Counted from the first letter of the stretch, positions 1-7,130 are shown. The stretch is 13,749 bases of DNA from Chloroflexota bacterium (GCA_012515695.1 JAAYXX010000203.1:1-13749), one strand, 5' to 3'. Translations and numbers: made by a program. The notes: generated by a model not told the origin, from the sequence alone.

Positions 1-60
1 AGCCGCCCAGCTACTAGCTGCCGGCTACAAGCCGCGCTATCAGCCGCCGGCTATCAGCCG
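1..60. repeat. Degenerate short tandem GC repeat at left edge
   Basis: The segment is made of about four imperfect copies of a 13-15 bp unit, reading AGCCGCCGGCTAT or a variant on the plus strand, with a small palindrome AGCTACTAGCT at 9-19. It lies just beyond the stop codon of the small ORF at 54-161 and is stop-rich in the ORF's own frame, so it is probably non-coding. It continues out of the window, so its full extent is unknown. Confidence 0.5.
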
Positions 61-161
61 CCGCCACCAGTGCCGCTAAAGGGAGCAGGCGCGCCGCTCG
101 CCAGGATCAAAGCAGCCGCAGTCAGGACGATATAGACGATATGGAAATAGGCGCGTTTCAT
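54..161 (-). CDS. Small 35-aa hydrophobic peptide ORF downstream of the BTAD regulator
   Basis: A 35-codon ORF, not recognised as any family. The start is well marked: GGAGGAG (167-173) lies 5 nt before the ATG at 161. The peptide begins MKR, has an uninterrupted hydrophobic stretch at about residues 4-22, then GAPAPF and a glycine-rich end (SGTGGGG). This is the shape of a signal peptide or a single membrane helix with positive charge inside. Two stop codons follow in tandem (TGA TAG). It sits on the same strand as the large regulator gene, beyond that gene's terminator, and has its own promoter with phased repeats at 196-242. It may encode a tiny membrane or secreted peptide, or be the intact 5' end of a longer gene broken by frameshift in the repeat at 1-53. 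The first reading is favoured because of the strong ribosome site and promoter; function unknown. Confidence 0.55.
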   Translation of the reverse strand: MKRAYFHIVYIVLTAAALILASGAPAPFSGTGGGG

Positions 162-195
162 GTTGGCTCCTCCGCTGTGATTGTAAACTAGAGAC

Positions 196-242
196 ATCAT
201 AGCAAGGGGCACTCACAAAACACTCACAGAACGCTTACAGAA
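196..242 (-). promoter_or_regulatory. Candidate SARP/BTAD-type activated promoter with three 11-bp direct repeats
   Basis: On the minus strand three abutting 11-mers occur: TTCTGTAAGCG (242-232), TTCTGTGAGTG (231-221) and TTTTGTGAGTG (220-210). The last is followed by exactly 8 nt (CCCCTTGC) and then a -10 box TATGAT (201-196). At normal spacing the -35 position (224-219) is AGTGTT, a poor match, and it is covered by the repeats. Known SARP activators such as AfsR and ActII-ORF4 bind direct repeats of 11-bp period whose last copy lies 8 bp from the -10 and overlaps a weak -35. The expected transcript starts near 189 and leads into the 35-codon ORF. The adjacent regulator with a BTAD domain is the obvious candidate to bind here. 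Binding is inferred, not shown. Confidence 0.6.
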
Positions 243-262
243 ACGCCCAATTTTCGATTTTC

Positions 263-287
263 AAAAAAAAAGCACCCCGTAGGGTGC
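263..287 (-). terminator. Intrinsic (Rho-independent) terminator of the regulator gene
   Basis: Read on the minus strand: GCACCC, loop TACG, GGGTGC (a perfect 6-bp stem, 287-272), followed at once by nine T residues (271-263). It lies 39 nt after the regulator stop codon. It separates the regulator transcript from the downstream small ORF, which therefore needs its own promoter. Confidence 0.88.
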
Positions 288-326
288 ATTGTCAGCGGTA
301 CTGGCCGGAACAGGCCCGGCAAGGCG

Positions 327-3300
327 CTATGTCGGTGGGCTGATCGCCTGGCCAGATTGAATGGCTTTCTGAAGGGCCAGGGTTTCCGGGCTGGGGGGAA
401 TCTGTAGCTCATCCTCGAGGATGCGCTTGCATTCAAGGAACTGCTGGATGGCCCCGGCGCGGTCGCTGTTGCTGGCCCGACACCACATGATCCCCCGATG
501 GGCGTGCTCATCGAACGAGTCAAAGCTCAGGGCGCGCTGGTAGATTTGTTCCGCCTGCGCCTGACAACCCGCCTGGGCCAGGTGGCGGGCCTCGGCCAGC
601 AGGAGATTGAGCATTGTGTTATGCAGCAGGCTGCGTAACTGGATGCACCAGTCATTCTCACAGATTTCTAGAAAAGGGGTCTGATACAGGTCTATCGCCT
701 GGACGCGGGCCAAGTGCGCCGCCTCGTCGTTCCCCTGTCCCAAGCGGGCAAACTGCTGGAACTCGAACACGTCGAATCGGTAAGCATAGTCCGGGTTCAG
801 CCGATAGTTGCCCTTGTCGTGGATGATGACCGTCTTGGATAGGGCGCTGCGGACGCGGTACATGGTGGAATGGAACAGGCTATTGCCCTTGGCGCTGCTC
901 ACCTCCGGCCATAGCATCTCGATCACCCGCTCGCGGGGCAGGCCCTCCGGATAGGACGCGAACAAAAAGGCCATGATTCTGGCGGATGTCGTCTCCCACT
1001 CGGTGACAGCCTGGCCGTCTAGTAGCACCTGTCCGCCGTTGAGGCCCAGGAATTGCAGCGGGGCGCTGACCGCCCGGATGGCGGGCGCGGGAGCGGCAGA
1101 AGCCGTATGCCCCAACTCGGCGCGCAGACGCCGATAGTCCAGCCCGTTCAGGCCGCTTTGCTCGGCATAGCGCAGCAACGGCTCCATCATAGGGCCTTCG
1201 CCAACCAGGAATTGTTGCGACCCCAACTCGCCCGCCAACTCGGCCACTGTTCCCAGATGCTCGCGCACAGCGGATTCATCGCCATCGGTCTGAGCGATCA
1301 ACGCCAGATGCAGGTGCGTGCGCGCCAGGTCGCGCTTGGCATCGTTCTGGATGAATAGCTGGCGAGCGTGCGTAAGGCGAGTCTGCGCCTCTGTTCGCTG
1401 GCCCTCCTGAAACGCCAGCACTCCCAGGGCCAGTTCGTTCAGGCCCGTTTCATATTCCAGGTTCTGGGCGTGTATCTGGTCCATCGCCTCGACCAACACC
1501 TGCCGCGCTTGGGTCAGGTCCCCTTTCAGCCGGTGGGTATCGCCCGCCGCGTTGAGGGCGTATAGCATCAACTGGGTCAATTGGGCGTTGGCAGCCAGCT
1601 CGAACGCTTTGGCATAGCAATCCAACGCCTCTTGATAGCGGCCAGTATCGCGGAACAGGTCCCCCTGGCTGGCCCAGCAGTGAACCTGAATCCGCACGTC
1701 GGCGGCGTTTTCCGCTTTGGACAGGCCCTCTTGCAAGCGGCTCTCGGCTTCTTGATATTGCCCCAGCTGGTGATGCACAACCCCCAGCCCCGCCAGAGTG
1801 CTCGCCAGCGCGCTGGAATTGCCGATCTTGCGCCAGTACATCAATGCCTGATGGTAATATTGCCGAGCCGTGACCAGATGGCCCCGCCACCATTCCGCCG
1901 TGCCCAGATCGTGGGCGGTAAAGGCGGCGTTGATCTGATCTCCGTGCGCCTCGGCCAGTTGCAGGGTGGTGATCAGCTCCTCGATCCCTTCGGGAATCTG
2001 TCCCAGCATCACATAGCAAATGCCGATGTTGTGATGGGCCTGGGTAGCCACCAGCGCGTCCTGGTCGGCGGCCATTTGCAGAGCCTTTTGGCAGGCGTTG
2101 ATGGCTTCGGTCGGGCGGCCGCGAAAGCGCTGCACGACGGCAGTCTGGATCAAGGCCCGCGCCGCGCCGATGGGGTCTTGCTGGGCCATGTAGGCCCGAT
2201 GGCAGCTTTCCAGCAGCGTCGTGGCCTGGTCGAGTTCTCCCGTTTCGGTGCTGATCTTGCCCCGAAAAAGCAGCAGCCGGGGGTGCCGGTTGCGTTCCGC
2301 ATCAGGGAGGGCGTCAATCCAGCGGCGCAACTGGTCCCACTGCCCCGTATCAAAAGTATCCTGGGCCACAATTTCGAGGGTGTTGGCTGCCTGATCAAAA
2401 GCGCCCGCCGCCAGATAACTCTCGATGGCCTTGTCCTGGCGGCCACGATCGGCCAGAATGCCCGCCTGGACCACGCAAAGCTGGCGGTACTGCTGAAAGT
2501 CGTCCCGCTGCAATTTGGCGACGAGGAACTCGCGGAAAAGCTGATGATACTGGTACCAGACCCCTTCGGCGTCCATAGGGAAGGTAAAGAGGTTCTCTTG
2601 GGCCAGCTCGCGCAACAGTTCCGCCGAGTTGTTGATTTTCAGCAGCGCGTCGCACAACTGGGGACTCATCTCGTGGAACAGGGCGCTGCCCAGCAAAAAG
2701 CGCTGCTTTTCGGGCGACTGGCGGGACAAAATCTCTTCCGCCATATAATCAAAGACGCCCCCCGTCGCACCGCTGATCTGTAGAATATCTCGCGAAGCGC
2801 CGGGCCAGTTCGTCTGAGCGGCTAACAAGACGCCGGTAATCCACCCTTCGGTGCGTTCGGCCAGGGTTTGCATCTGAGCGGGGGGCAGGTCGGTGCGCCC
2901 CAGGCTGCCCAACAGGGTCTGGATTTCGTCGGGGGTAAAGCGCAGGTGCTCCACACCCAGGCCCACCACCTCTTGCCGGGCGGCAAGGCGCGTCAAGGTC
3001 AGCCGCCGGGGAATGCCGCGTGAGGCCAGCACGATATGGCAATGCTCTGGCAGGTAGCGCAGCAGGCCATCTATCAGGGCGTTGACCGACTCGTTCTCGA
3101 TCACCTCATGATAGTCGTCGAGGATGATGACGAAATACTGCTGAACCTGCTCCTCGATCTCGTGAATCAGCAGCCGCACAAAGGGTTCGACGGCTTCGAC
3201 AGGGCCGGTGTGCTCGCGTAGGGCCTGTAGGATCGGCTCGCCGAAATTGGGGAACCTGCTGCGAATGGAGGCTACCAGGTATTCCAGAAAAGTCAGGGGA

Positions 3301-3524
3301 TGGGCATCGTTCGCGTCGAGGCTATACCAGCAGACGGGCAGATCTGTGTCGTGGGCATAGTCAATCAACAGCGACGTCTTGCCATAACCTGCTCCCGCGG
3401 CAATCAGGATCAGCTTGTTGTGGATATTATCATGCAGAAAATCCACCAGCCGCTCGCGGTGCAGCAAGTTTTGGCGACGACGCGGAGTCTTGATCTTGGT
3501 ATGGATCAGGGGGTATGCAGCCAT
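327..3524 (-). CDS. LuxR/MalT-like STAND ATPase regulator with TPR repeats and C-terminal BTAD DNA-binding module
   Basis: A large cytoplasmic one-component transcription regulator (1065 aa). Visible parts: an opening like the MalT/LuxR-ATPase family (PLIHTKIKTPRR), Walker A GAGYGKT at about 44-50, Walker B VIILDDYHE at about 132-140, a sensor-like LASRG at about 166-170, then a long helical TPR region at about 370-790. The C-terminus is an OmpR-type winged helix at about 821-912 and a BTAD helical domain at about 917-1050. MalT carries a LuxR-type helix-turn-helix at this end, while AfsR has winged helix plus BTAD at the N-terminus, so this is a rearranged relative of both. ATG at 3524 is chosen because it begins the conserved opening; an in-frame GTG at 3533 would add three residues. 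It has its own promoter (3569-3597) and terminator (263-287). The target is unknown; the phased repeats at 210-242 are a candidate. Confidence 0.9.
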   Translation of the reverse strand: MAAYPLIHTKIKTPRRRQNLLHRERLVDFLHDNIHNKLILIAAGAGYGKTSLLIDYAHDTDLPVCWYSLDANDAHPLTFLEYLVASIRSRFPNFGEPILQALREHTGPVEAVEPFVRLLIHEIEEQVQQYFVIILDDYHEVIENESVNALIDGLLRYLPEHCHIVLASRGIPRRLTLTRLAARQEVVGLGVEHLRFTPDEIQTLLGSLGRTDLPPAQMQTLAERTEGWITGVLLAAQTNWPGASRDILQISGATGGVFDYMAEEILSRQSPEKQRFLLGSALFHEMSPQLCDALLKINNSAELLRELAQENLFTFPMDAEGVWYQYHQLFREFLVAKLQRDDFQQYRQLCVVQAGILADRGRQDKAIESYLAAGAFDQAANTLEIVAQDTFDTGQWDQLRRWIDALPDAERNRHPRLLLFRGKISTETGELDQATTLLESCHRAYMAQQDPIGAARALIQTAVVQRFRGRPTEAINACQKALQMAADQDALVATQAHHNIGICYVMLGQIPEGIEELITTLQLAEAHGDQINAAFTAHDLGTAEWWRGHLVTARQYYHQALMYWRKIGNSSALASTLAGLGVVHHQLGQYQEAESRLQEGLSKAENAADVRIQVHCWASQGDLFRDTGRYQEALDCYAKAFELAANAQLTQLMLYALNAAGDTHRLKGDLTQARQVLVEAMDQIHAQNLEYETGLNELALGVLAFQEGQRTEAQTRLTHARQLFIQNDAKRDLARTHLHLALIAQTDGDESAVREHLGTVAELAGELGSQQFLVGEGPMMEPLLRYAEQSGLNGLDYRRLRAELGHTASAAPAPAIRAVSAPLQFLGLNGGQVLLDGQAVTEWETTSARIMAFLFASYPEGLPRERVIEMLWPEVSSAKGNSLFHSTMYRVRSALSKTVIIHDKGNYRLNPDYAYRFDVFEFQQFARLGQGNDEAAHLARVQAIDLYQTPFLEICENDWCIQLRSLLHNTMLNLLLAEARHLAQAGCQAQAEQIYQRALSFDSFDEHAHRGIMWCRASNSDRAGAIQQFLECKRILEDELQIPPSPETLALQKAIQSGQAISPPT

Positions 3525-3568
3525 GCCATCCACAGGACCTTTGCCCAGAGAAGGGAGATCGCTGACCT

Positions 3569-3597
3569 ATTCTATCACACTGCAAGCGTTATGGCAA
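3569..3597 (-). promoter_or_regulatory. Sigma70-like promoter of the regulator gene
   Basis: On the minus strand, TTGCCA (3597-3592), a 17-nt spacer and TAGAAT (3574-3569): five of six consensus bases in each hexamer at ideal spacing. Transcription would start near 3562, giving a leader of about 38 nt to the ATG at 3524. This supports separate transcription of the regulator from the kinase gene upstream. Confidence 0.65.
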
Positions 3598-3773
3598 TTG
3601 TCTCATTGGCCCAGTTGTCACCCAAGTAAAGGATATAATAACGTAAAAATAGATGTAAATAAAATGTAATAACTAAGTGAATGAACTACACAGAAAATAC
3701 AATCACGGCTGCCGCCAGGATGGTCAATGGTGTCAACTTATGCGGATCAAATGCTGGGGCAAAATCAGAGTTG

Positions 3774-3843
3774 CCCTCATCCGCCCAAGTCTCCCTCATC
3801 CGCCTCTCCGGGCATCGGCATGTGTGCCGCCCTCGCCCTTGGA
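3774..3843. repeat. Truncated copy of the CCCTCATCCGCC dispersed intergenic repeat
   Basis: CCCTCATCCGCC occurs twice (3774-3785 and 3793-3804), followed by CGGGCATCGGCAT, a short GGCA/TGCC hairpin, and CCGCCCTCGCCC. The order matches the left part of the larger element at 13313-13442: CGGGCA-CGGCAT-TGCCGC is shared with few differences. The right end (GGGTGAGGG) of the element is missing here. Confidence 0.6.
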
Positions 3844-3855
3844 GAGGAGCATGTG

Positions 3856-3878
3856 CGGACCGCCGGCTTCCAGCCGGC
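3856..3878. repeat. GGACCGCCGGC hairpin repeat, copy 1
   Basis: GCCGGC, loop TTCCA, GCCGGC (3862-3878), preceded by GCGGACC. Related copies are at 13505-13527 and, degenerate, at 13266-13286, so this is a small dispersed palindromic repeat and not a gene-specific site. Confidence 0.55.
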
Positions 3879-3918
3879 CATAATATCAAGCCACCAAGAT
3901 GGCCAATGGCGCGTTCCC

Positions 3919-5487
3919 TCACTCCGAAGCGGCGCTCGCCTCGTGTGCAGCCGCCCCGCTCGCCCGCCCCAGTTCCACACCAGGGGGGCGCAGACGCTCA
4001 CGGATCAGCGCATAGAGATCGGCATAGCGCGCCACCATCCGGGGGTCGGGCTGAACCGAGCGGAAGGGAGGCTGCACAGTTCGCCAGGCATCCTGCTCGT
4101 CGCCATAGACGCCCGCCCCCAGCCCGGCCAACATCGCCGCGCCCAGCGTCACCGCCTCGGCCTGCTCCGGTATCTCGAGCGCGCGGCCTGTTATGTCCGC
4201 CTTGACCTGGTTCCACAGGGCGTTGCGCGTCCCACCTCCCACCGACACCACCCGGGTGAGCGGCTGCCCGCTGAAATCTTCCAACGCTTCCCACAGCAAG
4301 CGCAGCTCGAACGCCAGCCCCTCGATCACCGCGCGCGCAAGATCGGCGCGGGTGTGCTCCAACGAGAGGCCAGCCAGCACCCCGCGAGCCGTCGGGTTGC
4401 GGTCGGGCGACCCGGCCCCCGCCATATACGGCAATAGGTACAACCCCTTCGCGCCCGGCGGGCTATCCGCCGCCGCTTGCGTAAGGGCCTGCAATGCCTG
4501 GTCGCGCCCCTGCTCTTGCGCGGGCCATAGCAGGCTCGCCAGCCAGCCGACCGTGCTGCCAGCCCCCAGAATGCTGCCGATGGCATAGTATCGGTCGCGG
4601 GCCACGTGGCAGCCCAGGCAAAAAGCCAGGTTCGCCCTTTGCAGATGCCCCTCCACGCTCTCCAGTGTGGTCAGTTCGGCTTCTGTCGTGCCTGTCGAGT
4701 CCAGCACAATCCCCGGCCGACAGACGCCCATCGCCAGCGCCCCACACACGTGGTCGTGCCCGCCCACGTACACGGGCGTCCCCTGGCGCAACCCCGTCTG
4801 GCGGGCGGCGTCGGCTGTTACCTGGCCGACCAGGCTCCCTTCCGGTTGCAGCGCGGGCAGGCAATCGGCAGACACGCCCGCATGGGAGAGCATTTCGACA
4901 GACCAGCGACGAGAACGCAGATCAAGCGCCATCGTGCGCGAGGCCAGTGAATAGCCCATGCTCTGCTCGCCGGTCAGGCGATAGGCCATATAGTCCGACA
5001 CACACAGCCATTTGACCATCCGGCGGTAGACGTCGGGTTCCGTCTCGCGCAACCACAAAAGCTTTTGCAGGGTAAACGTATGGCCCAGGGGCAGCCCCGT
5101 ATGCCGGTAAGTCTCGGCTTCTCCCATCGTCCGAGACCACCAATCCGCCTGCGGAACGGTGCGCTCGTCGTACCAGGCGACAATGGGGTACAGGGCATCG
5201 CCCTGAGCATCCAGGGGCACGCCCGCCTCGCCGATGCTGGCGATAGACAACCCGGCCACCTGTGCCTGTTCGATGCGGCCCGCCACCTCGCGGATAGTGG
5301 CGGCTGTCTCTTGCCACAGCGTTTCGGGGTCGTGGCTGGCGCGGCGCAGACCTTGTGGCACAGTCGGCGTGGGGCGGCTGGACTGCGCCAGCAGCCTGCC
5401 CTCCCGGCTATACGCAGCCACCTTGATATTGCTTGTGCCTACATCGATGCCCAACAGTGCGTCCAAAGTCTCTCTCCTCATCGTCAT
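3919..5487 (-). CDS. FGGY-family carbohydrate kinase
   Basis: An ATP-dependent sugar/polyol kinase of the FGGY family (xylulokinase/gluconokinase/glycerol kinase group), 522 aa, a normal full length. Motifs: N-terminal phosphate loop GIDVGTSNIK (13-22), substrate-side AWYDERT (104-110), VGGHDHVCGA (241-250) with D245 as the likely catalytic base, phosphate-2 loop DSTGTTE (263-269), and the FGGY signature/adenosine region around VSVGGGTRNALWNQVKADITG (415-434). The substrate cannot be named from sequence. The gene overlaps the upstream deaminase by ATGA, so translation is probably coupled. The start is uncertain: ATG at 5487 and 5481 have weak ribosome sites, while a TTG at 5466 has AGGAG 7 nt upstream and would begin directly at the conserved DALLGIDVGTS. 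Confidence 0.9.
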   Translation of the reverse strand: MTMRRETLDALLGIDVGTSNIKVAAYSREGRLLAQSSRPTPTVPQGLRRASHDPETLWQETAATIREVAGRIEQAQVAGLSIASIGEAGVPLDAQGDALYPIVAWYDERTVPQADWWSRTMGEAETYRHTGLPLGHTFTLQKLLWLRETEPDVYRRMVKWLCVSDYMAYRLTGEQSMGYSLASRTMALDLRSRRWSVEMLSHAGVSADCLPALQPEGSLVGQVTADAARQTGLRQGTPVYVGGHDHVCGALAMGVCRPGIVLDSTGTTEAELTTLESVEGHLQRANLAFCLGCHVARDRYYAIGSILGAGSTVGWLASLLWPAQEQGRDQALQALTQAAADSPPGAKGLYLLPYMAGAGSPDRNPTARGVLAGLSLEHTRADLARAVIEGLAFELRLLWEALEDFSGQPLTRVVSVGGGTRNALWNQVKADITGRALEIPEQAEAVTLGAAMLAGLGAGVYGDEQDAWRTVQPPFRSVQPDPRMVARYADLYALIRERLRPPGVELGRASGAAAHEASAASE

Positions 5488-6842
5488 CCGGCGGAAACCA
5501 GGGCGCGGCTGATGGCGTTATGCCGCGCTACCACCTCGGCCACATCCACGTTCACCAGCCGCCCATGTTCGACCACGACCCGCCCGTTGATGATGGACAG
5601 CTCCACGCCTTGAGGCTGGCAAAAGACAAGCGCCGCCAGCGGGTCCACCTGCGCCCCGGCCAACCCCACCTGTTGCAGATCGAACGCGATCAGGTCGGCG
5701 GCCATGCCGGGCGCTAACGCGCCGATATCGTCGCGGCCCAACACGGCGGCCCCGCCCAGGGTCGCCATCTCTAGCGCCTGCCGGGCACTGAGCGCCCCCG
5801 CCCCCCTGGTCACTCGCTGGAGCAACAGGGCGTGGCGCACCTCGGCCAGCATGTTCGACGAGTCATTGCTGGCGCTGCCATCCACCGCTAGACTGACCTG
5901 CACCCCGGCGCGCAGATACGCAGGGACGGGCGCTATCCCCGAACCCAGCCGCATGTTGCTGGTGGGGCAATGGCTCACGCCGGTGCCGGTGTCGGCCAGC
6001 AGGGCAACCTCGTCGTCGTTCACCCAGATCGCGTGCGCCCACCAGACGTCTGGCCCCAACCAGTCCAGTTCGCGCATATAGGCCACTGGCCGCAGGCCCA
6101 CCCGCTGCAAGCAATACTCTTCCTCGTCGCGGGTTTCGGCCACGTGGGTATGCAGGCGCACGCCCAGTTCCCTGGCGAGCGTGGCCGAGTCGCGCATCAA
6201 CTGCTCGCTCACGTTGAACGGCGCGCAAGGGGCCAGCGCGATCCGACACATGCCATAGCGCTCCGGCTGATGATATTGCGCCACCACCCGGCGGCAATCG
6301 TCGAGAATGGCCTGCTCGTCGCTTTCTATCACAGCGTCAGGGGGCAAGCCGCCCTCGGATTCGCCCACGGACATGCTGCCCCGGCAGGGATGAAAGCGAA
6401 CGCCCAACTCTTGCGCGGCGCGAATTTCATCGTCGAGGCGCGCACCGTTGGGAAAAAGGTAGAGGTGGTCGCTGGCCGTGGTGCAGCCCGAAAGCATCAA
6501 CTCGCACAGCACGAGTTTGGCGCTCGTGTAGATGGCCTCGCCATCGAGCCGCGCCCAGATGGGATACAAGGTCAGCAGCCAGTCGAACAGCTCGGCATCC
6601 TGAGCGCCGGGCAGTGCGCGGGTCAGCGATTGAAAAAAGTGATGGTGAGTATTGACCAACCCCGGCAGCACTACCATGTCCGACGCATCAATTATCTGGT
6701 CTGCGTGGGCGGGCAGTTCGTCCGTTCGGCCTACCTGCTCGATCACATTCCCCCGTATAAACACCGCGCCATCGGCGATTTCGCGGCGCTCGGCGTCCAT
6801 CGTCGCCAACAAGCGCGCATGGCGCACTAACAGCGTTCCCAT
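5484..6842 (-). CDS. 8-oxoguanine deaminase-type amidohydrolase
   Basis: A cytosolic metal-dependent amidohydrolase (452 aa), closest in character to 8-oxoguanine deaminase and the related hydroxyatrazine hydrolase/guanine deaminase group, which hydrolyse an exocyclic amino group or substituent from a purine or triazine ring. The typical block is present: LPGLVNTHHHFFQSLTR (59-75) followed by AQDAELFDWLLTLYPIW, with metal ligands H66 and H68, then HTHVAE (231-236), H270, and the metal aspartate in VDGSASND (D321). SHCPTSNMRL (290-299) is also characteristic. The ATG at 6842 matches the family start, follows AGGGGG by 6 nt and lies about 54 nt after the predicted transcription start; the in-frame ATG at 6935 is upstream of that promoter and is rejected. 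The kinase gene follows with a 4-nt overlap. The exact substrate is inferred; related cytosine-, guanine- or triazine-type activities remain possible. Confidence 0.85.
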   Translation of the reverse strand: MGTLLVRHARLLATMDAERREIADGAVFIRGNVIEQVGRTDELPAHADQIIDASDMVVLPGLVNTHHHFFQSLTRALPGAQDAELFDWLLTLYPIWARLDGEAIYTSAKLVLCELMLSGCTTASDHLYLFPNGARLDDEIRAAQELGVRFHPCRGSMSVGESEGGLPPDAVIESDEQAILDDCRRVVAQYHQPERYGMCRIALAPCAPFNVSEQLMRDSATLARELGVRLHTHVAETRDEEEYCLQRVGLRPVAYMRELDWLGPDVWWAHAIWVNDDEVALLADTGTGVSHCPTSNMRLGSGIAPVPAYLRAGVQVSLAVDGSASNDSSNMLAEVRHALLLQRVTRGAGALSARQALEMATLGGAAVLGRDDIGALAPGMAADLIAFDLQQVGLAGAQVDPLAALVFCQPQGVELSIINGRVVVEHGRLVNVDVAEVVARHNAISRALVSAG

Positions 6843-6902
6843 TATCCGCCCCCTGTCCTCTTGTACGCGCATTTCGGCCCCAACGAGCCGATACCATCGG
6901 GC

Positions 6903-6931
6903 ATTGTAGCATACGCCCGCGTCACCGTCGA
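6903..6931 (-). promoter_or_regulatory. Extended -10 promoter of the deaminase-kinase operon
   Basis: On the minus strand: TCGACG (6931-6926, 4/6), a 17-nt spacer, and TACAAT (6908-6903, 5/6) preceded by TGC, an extended -10. Transcription would start near 6896. A small GCCCC/GGGGC hairpin (6940-6955) lies just upstream of the -35. Confidence 0.6.
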
Positions 6932-6977
6932 ACACCCTCGCCCCGTGAAAGGGGCTTGGACCGCCGCCGGCTCGTAG

Positions 6978-7130
6978 GCAGTTAAAACTGCACCAACCAA
7001 TTGCATCGCCAACAAGTTGGCGCGCCGCCCTTCGGCGGCTGGGAGGCGCACCTGCCTTCGCAGGCTACAGATGGCTGGGAAACCAGTCGCCGAAGGGCGA
7101 CTTGGCAACGGTTGCTGCGGTTTCAACCGC
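6978..7130. repeat. Array of six short hairpins in the deaminase-scpA gap
   Basis: Six perfect inverted repeats follow one another: GCAGTT/AACTGC (6978-6991), CGCCAAC/GTTGGCG (7007-7022), GCCGCC/GGCGGC with loop CTTC (7024-7039), CCTGC/GCAGG with loop CTTC (7051-7064), GTCGCC/GGCGAC with loop GAAG (7086-7101) and GCGGTT/AACCGC (7117-7130). A further CTGG-GAAA-CCAG (GNRA-type loop on the plus strand, 7075-7086) abuts the fifth and would compete with it. Stems are 5-7 bp and loops only 2 or 4 nt. It lies between two divergent promoters (6903-6931 and 7189-7217). It could be a composite dispersed repeat or a structured RNA. No T-tract is present, so it does not look like a terminator. Confidence 0.7.

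Larger units (their letters stand above)
3525..3918. other. Intergenic region: regulator promoter, AT-rich patch, two repeat fragments
   Basis: No gene is supported here. From left to right it holds the regulator promoter (3569-3597); an AT-rich patch of about 3625-3710 containing GTAA at 3643, 3655 and 3666 (spacings of 12 and 11 bp), a possible but weak phased site upstream of the regulator; a CCCTCATCCGCC-type repeat (3774-3843); and a GCCGGC hairpin (3856-3878). No T-tract follows the hairpin, so no intrinsic terminator for the kinase gene is visible. Confidence 0.6.

Noticed and set aside
180..185. TACAAT on the minus strand as an alternative -10 for the small ORF
   Set aside because: No acceptable -35 at its spacing, and the transcript would start inside the ribosome site; TATGAT at 196-201 fits the phased repeats.
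1581..2783. A 400-codon open frame on the plus strand
   Set aside because: It is fully antisense to the TPR region of the regulator, which has clear motifs; GC-rich coding DNA gives long open antisense frames. No domain or ribosome site is seen.
3681..4437. Plus-strand open frames entering the kinase gene
   Set aside because: They consist of repeat sequence and antisense kinase codons; no recognisable protein.
5970..6830. A 286-codon plus-strand open frame
   Set aside because: Antisense shadow of the amidohydrolase, whose metal-binding motifs prove the minus frame.
6843..6935. N-terminal extension of the amidohydrolase to ATG 6935
   Set aside because: It begins upstream of the predicted promoter and lacks family similarity; the ATG at 6842 fits better.
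6842..7126. A 94-codon minus-strand frame through the hairpin array
   Set aside because: The sequence is explained by six inverted repeats, and the frame has no ribosome site. It overlaps the deaminase promoter.
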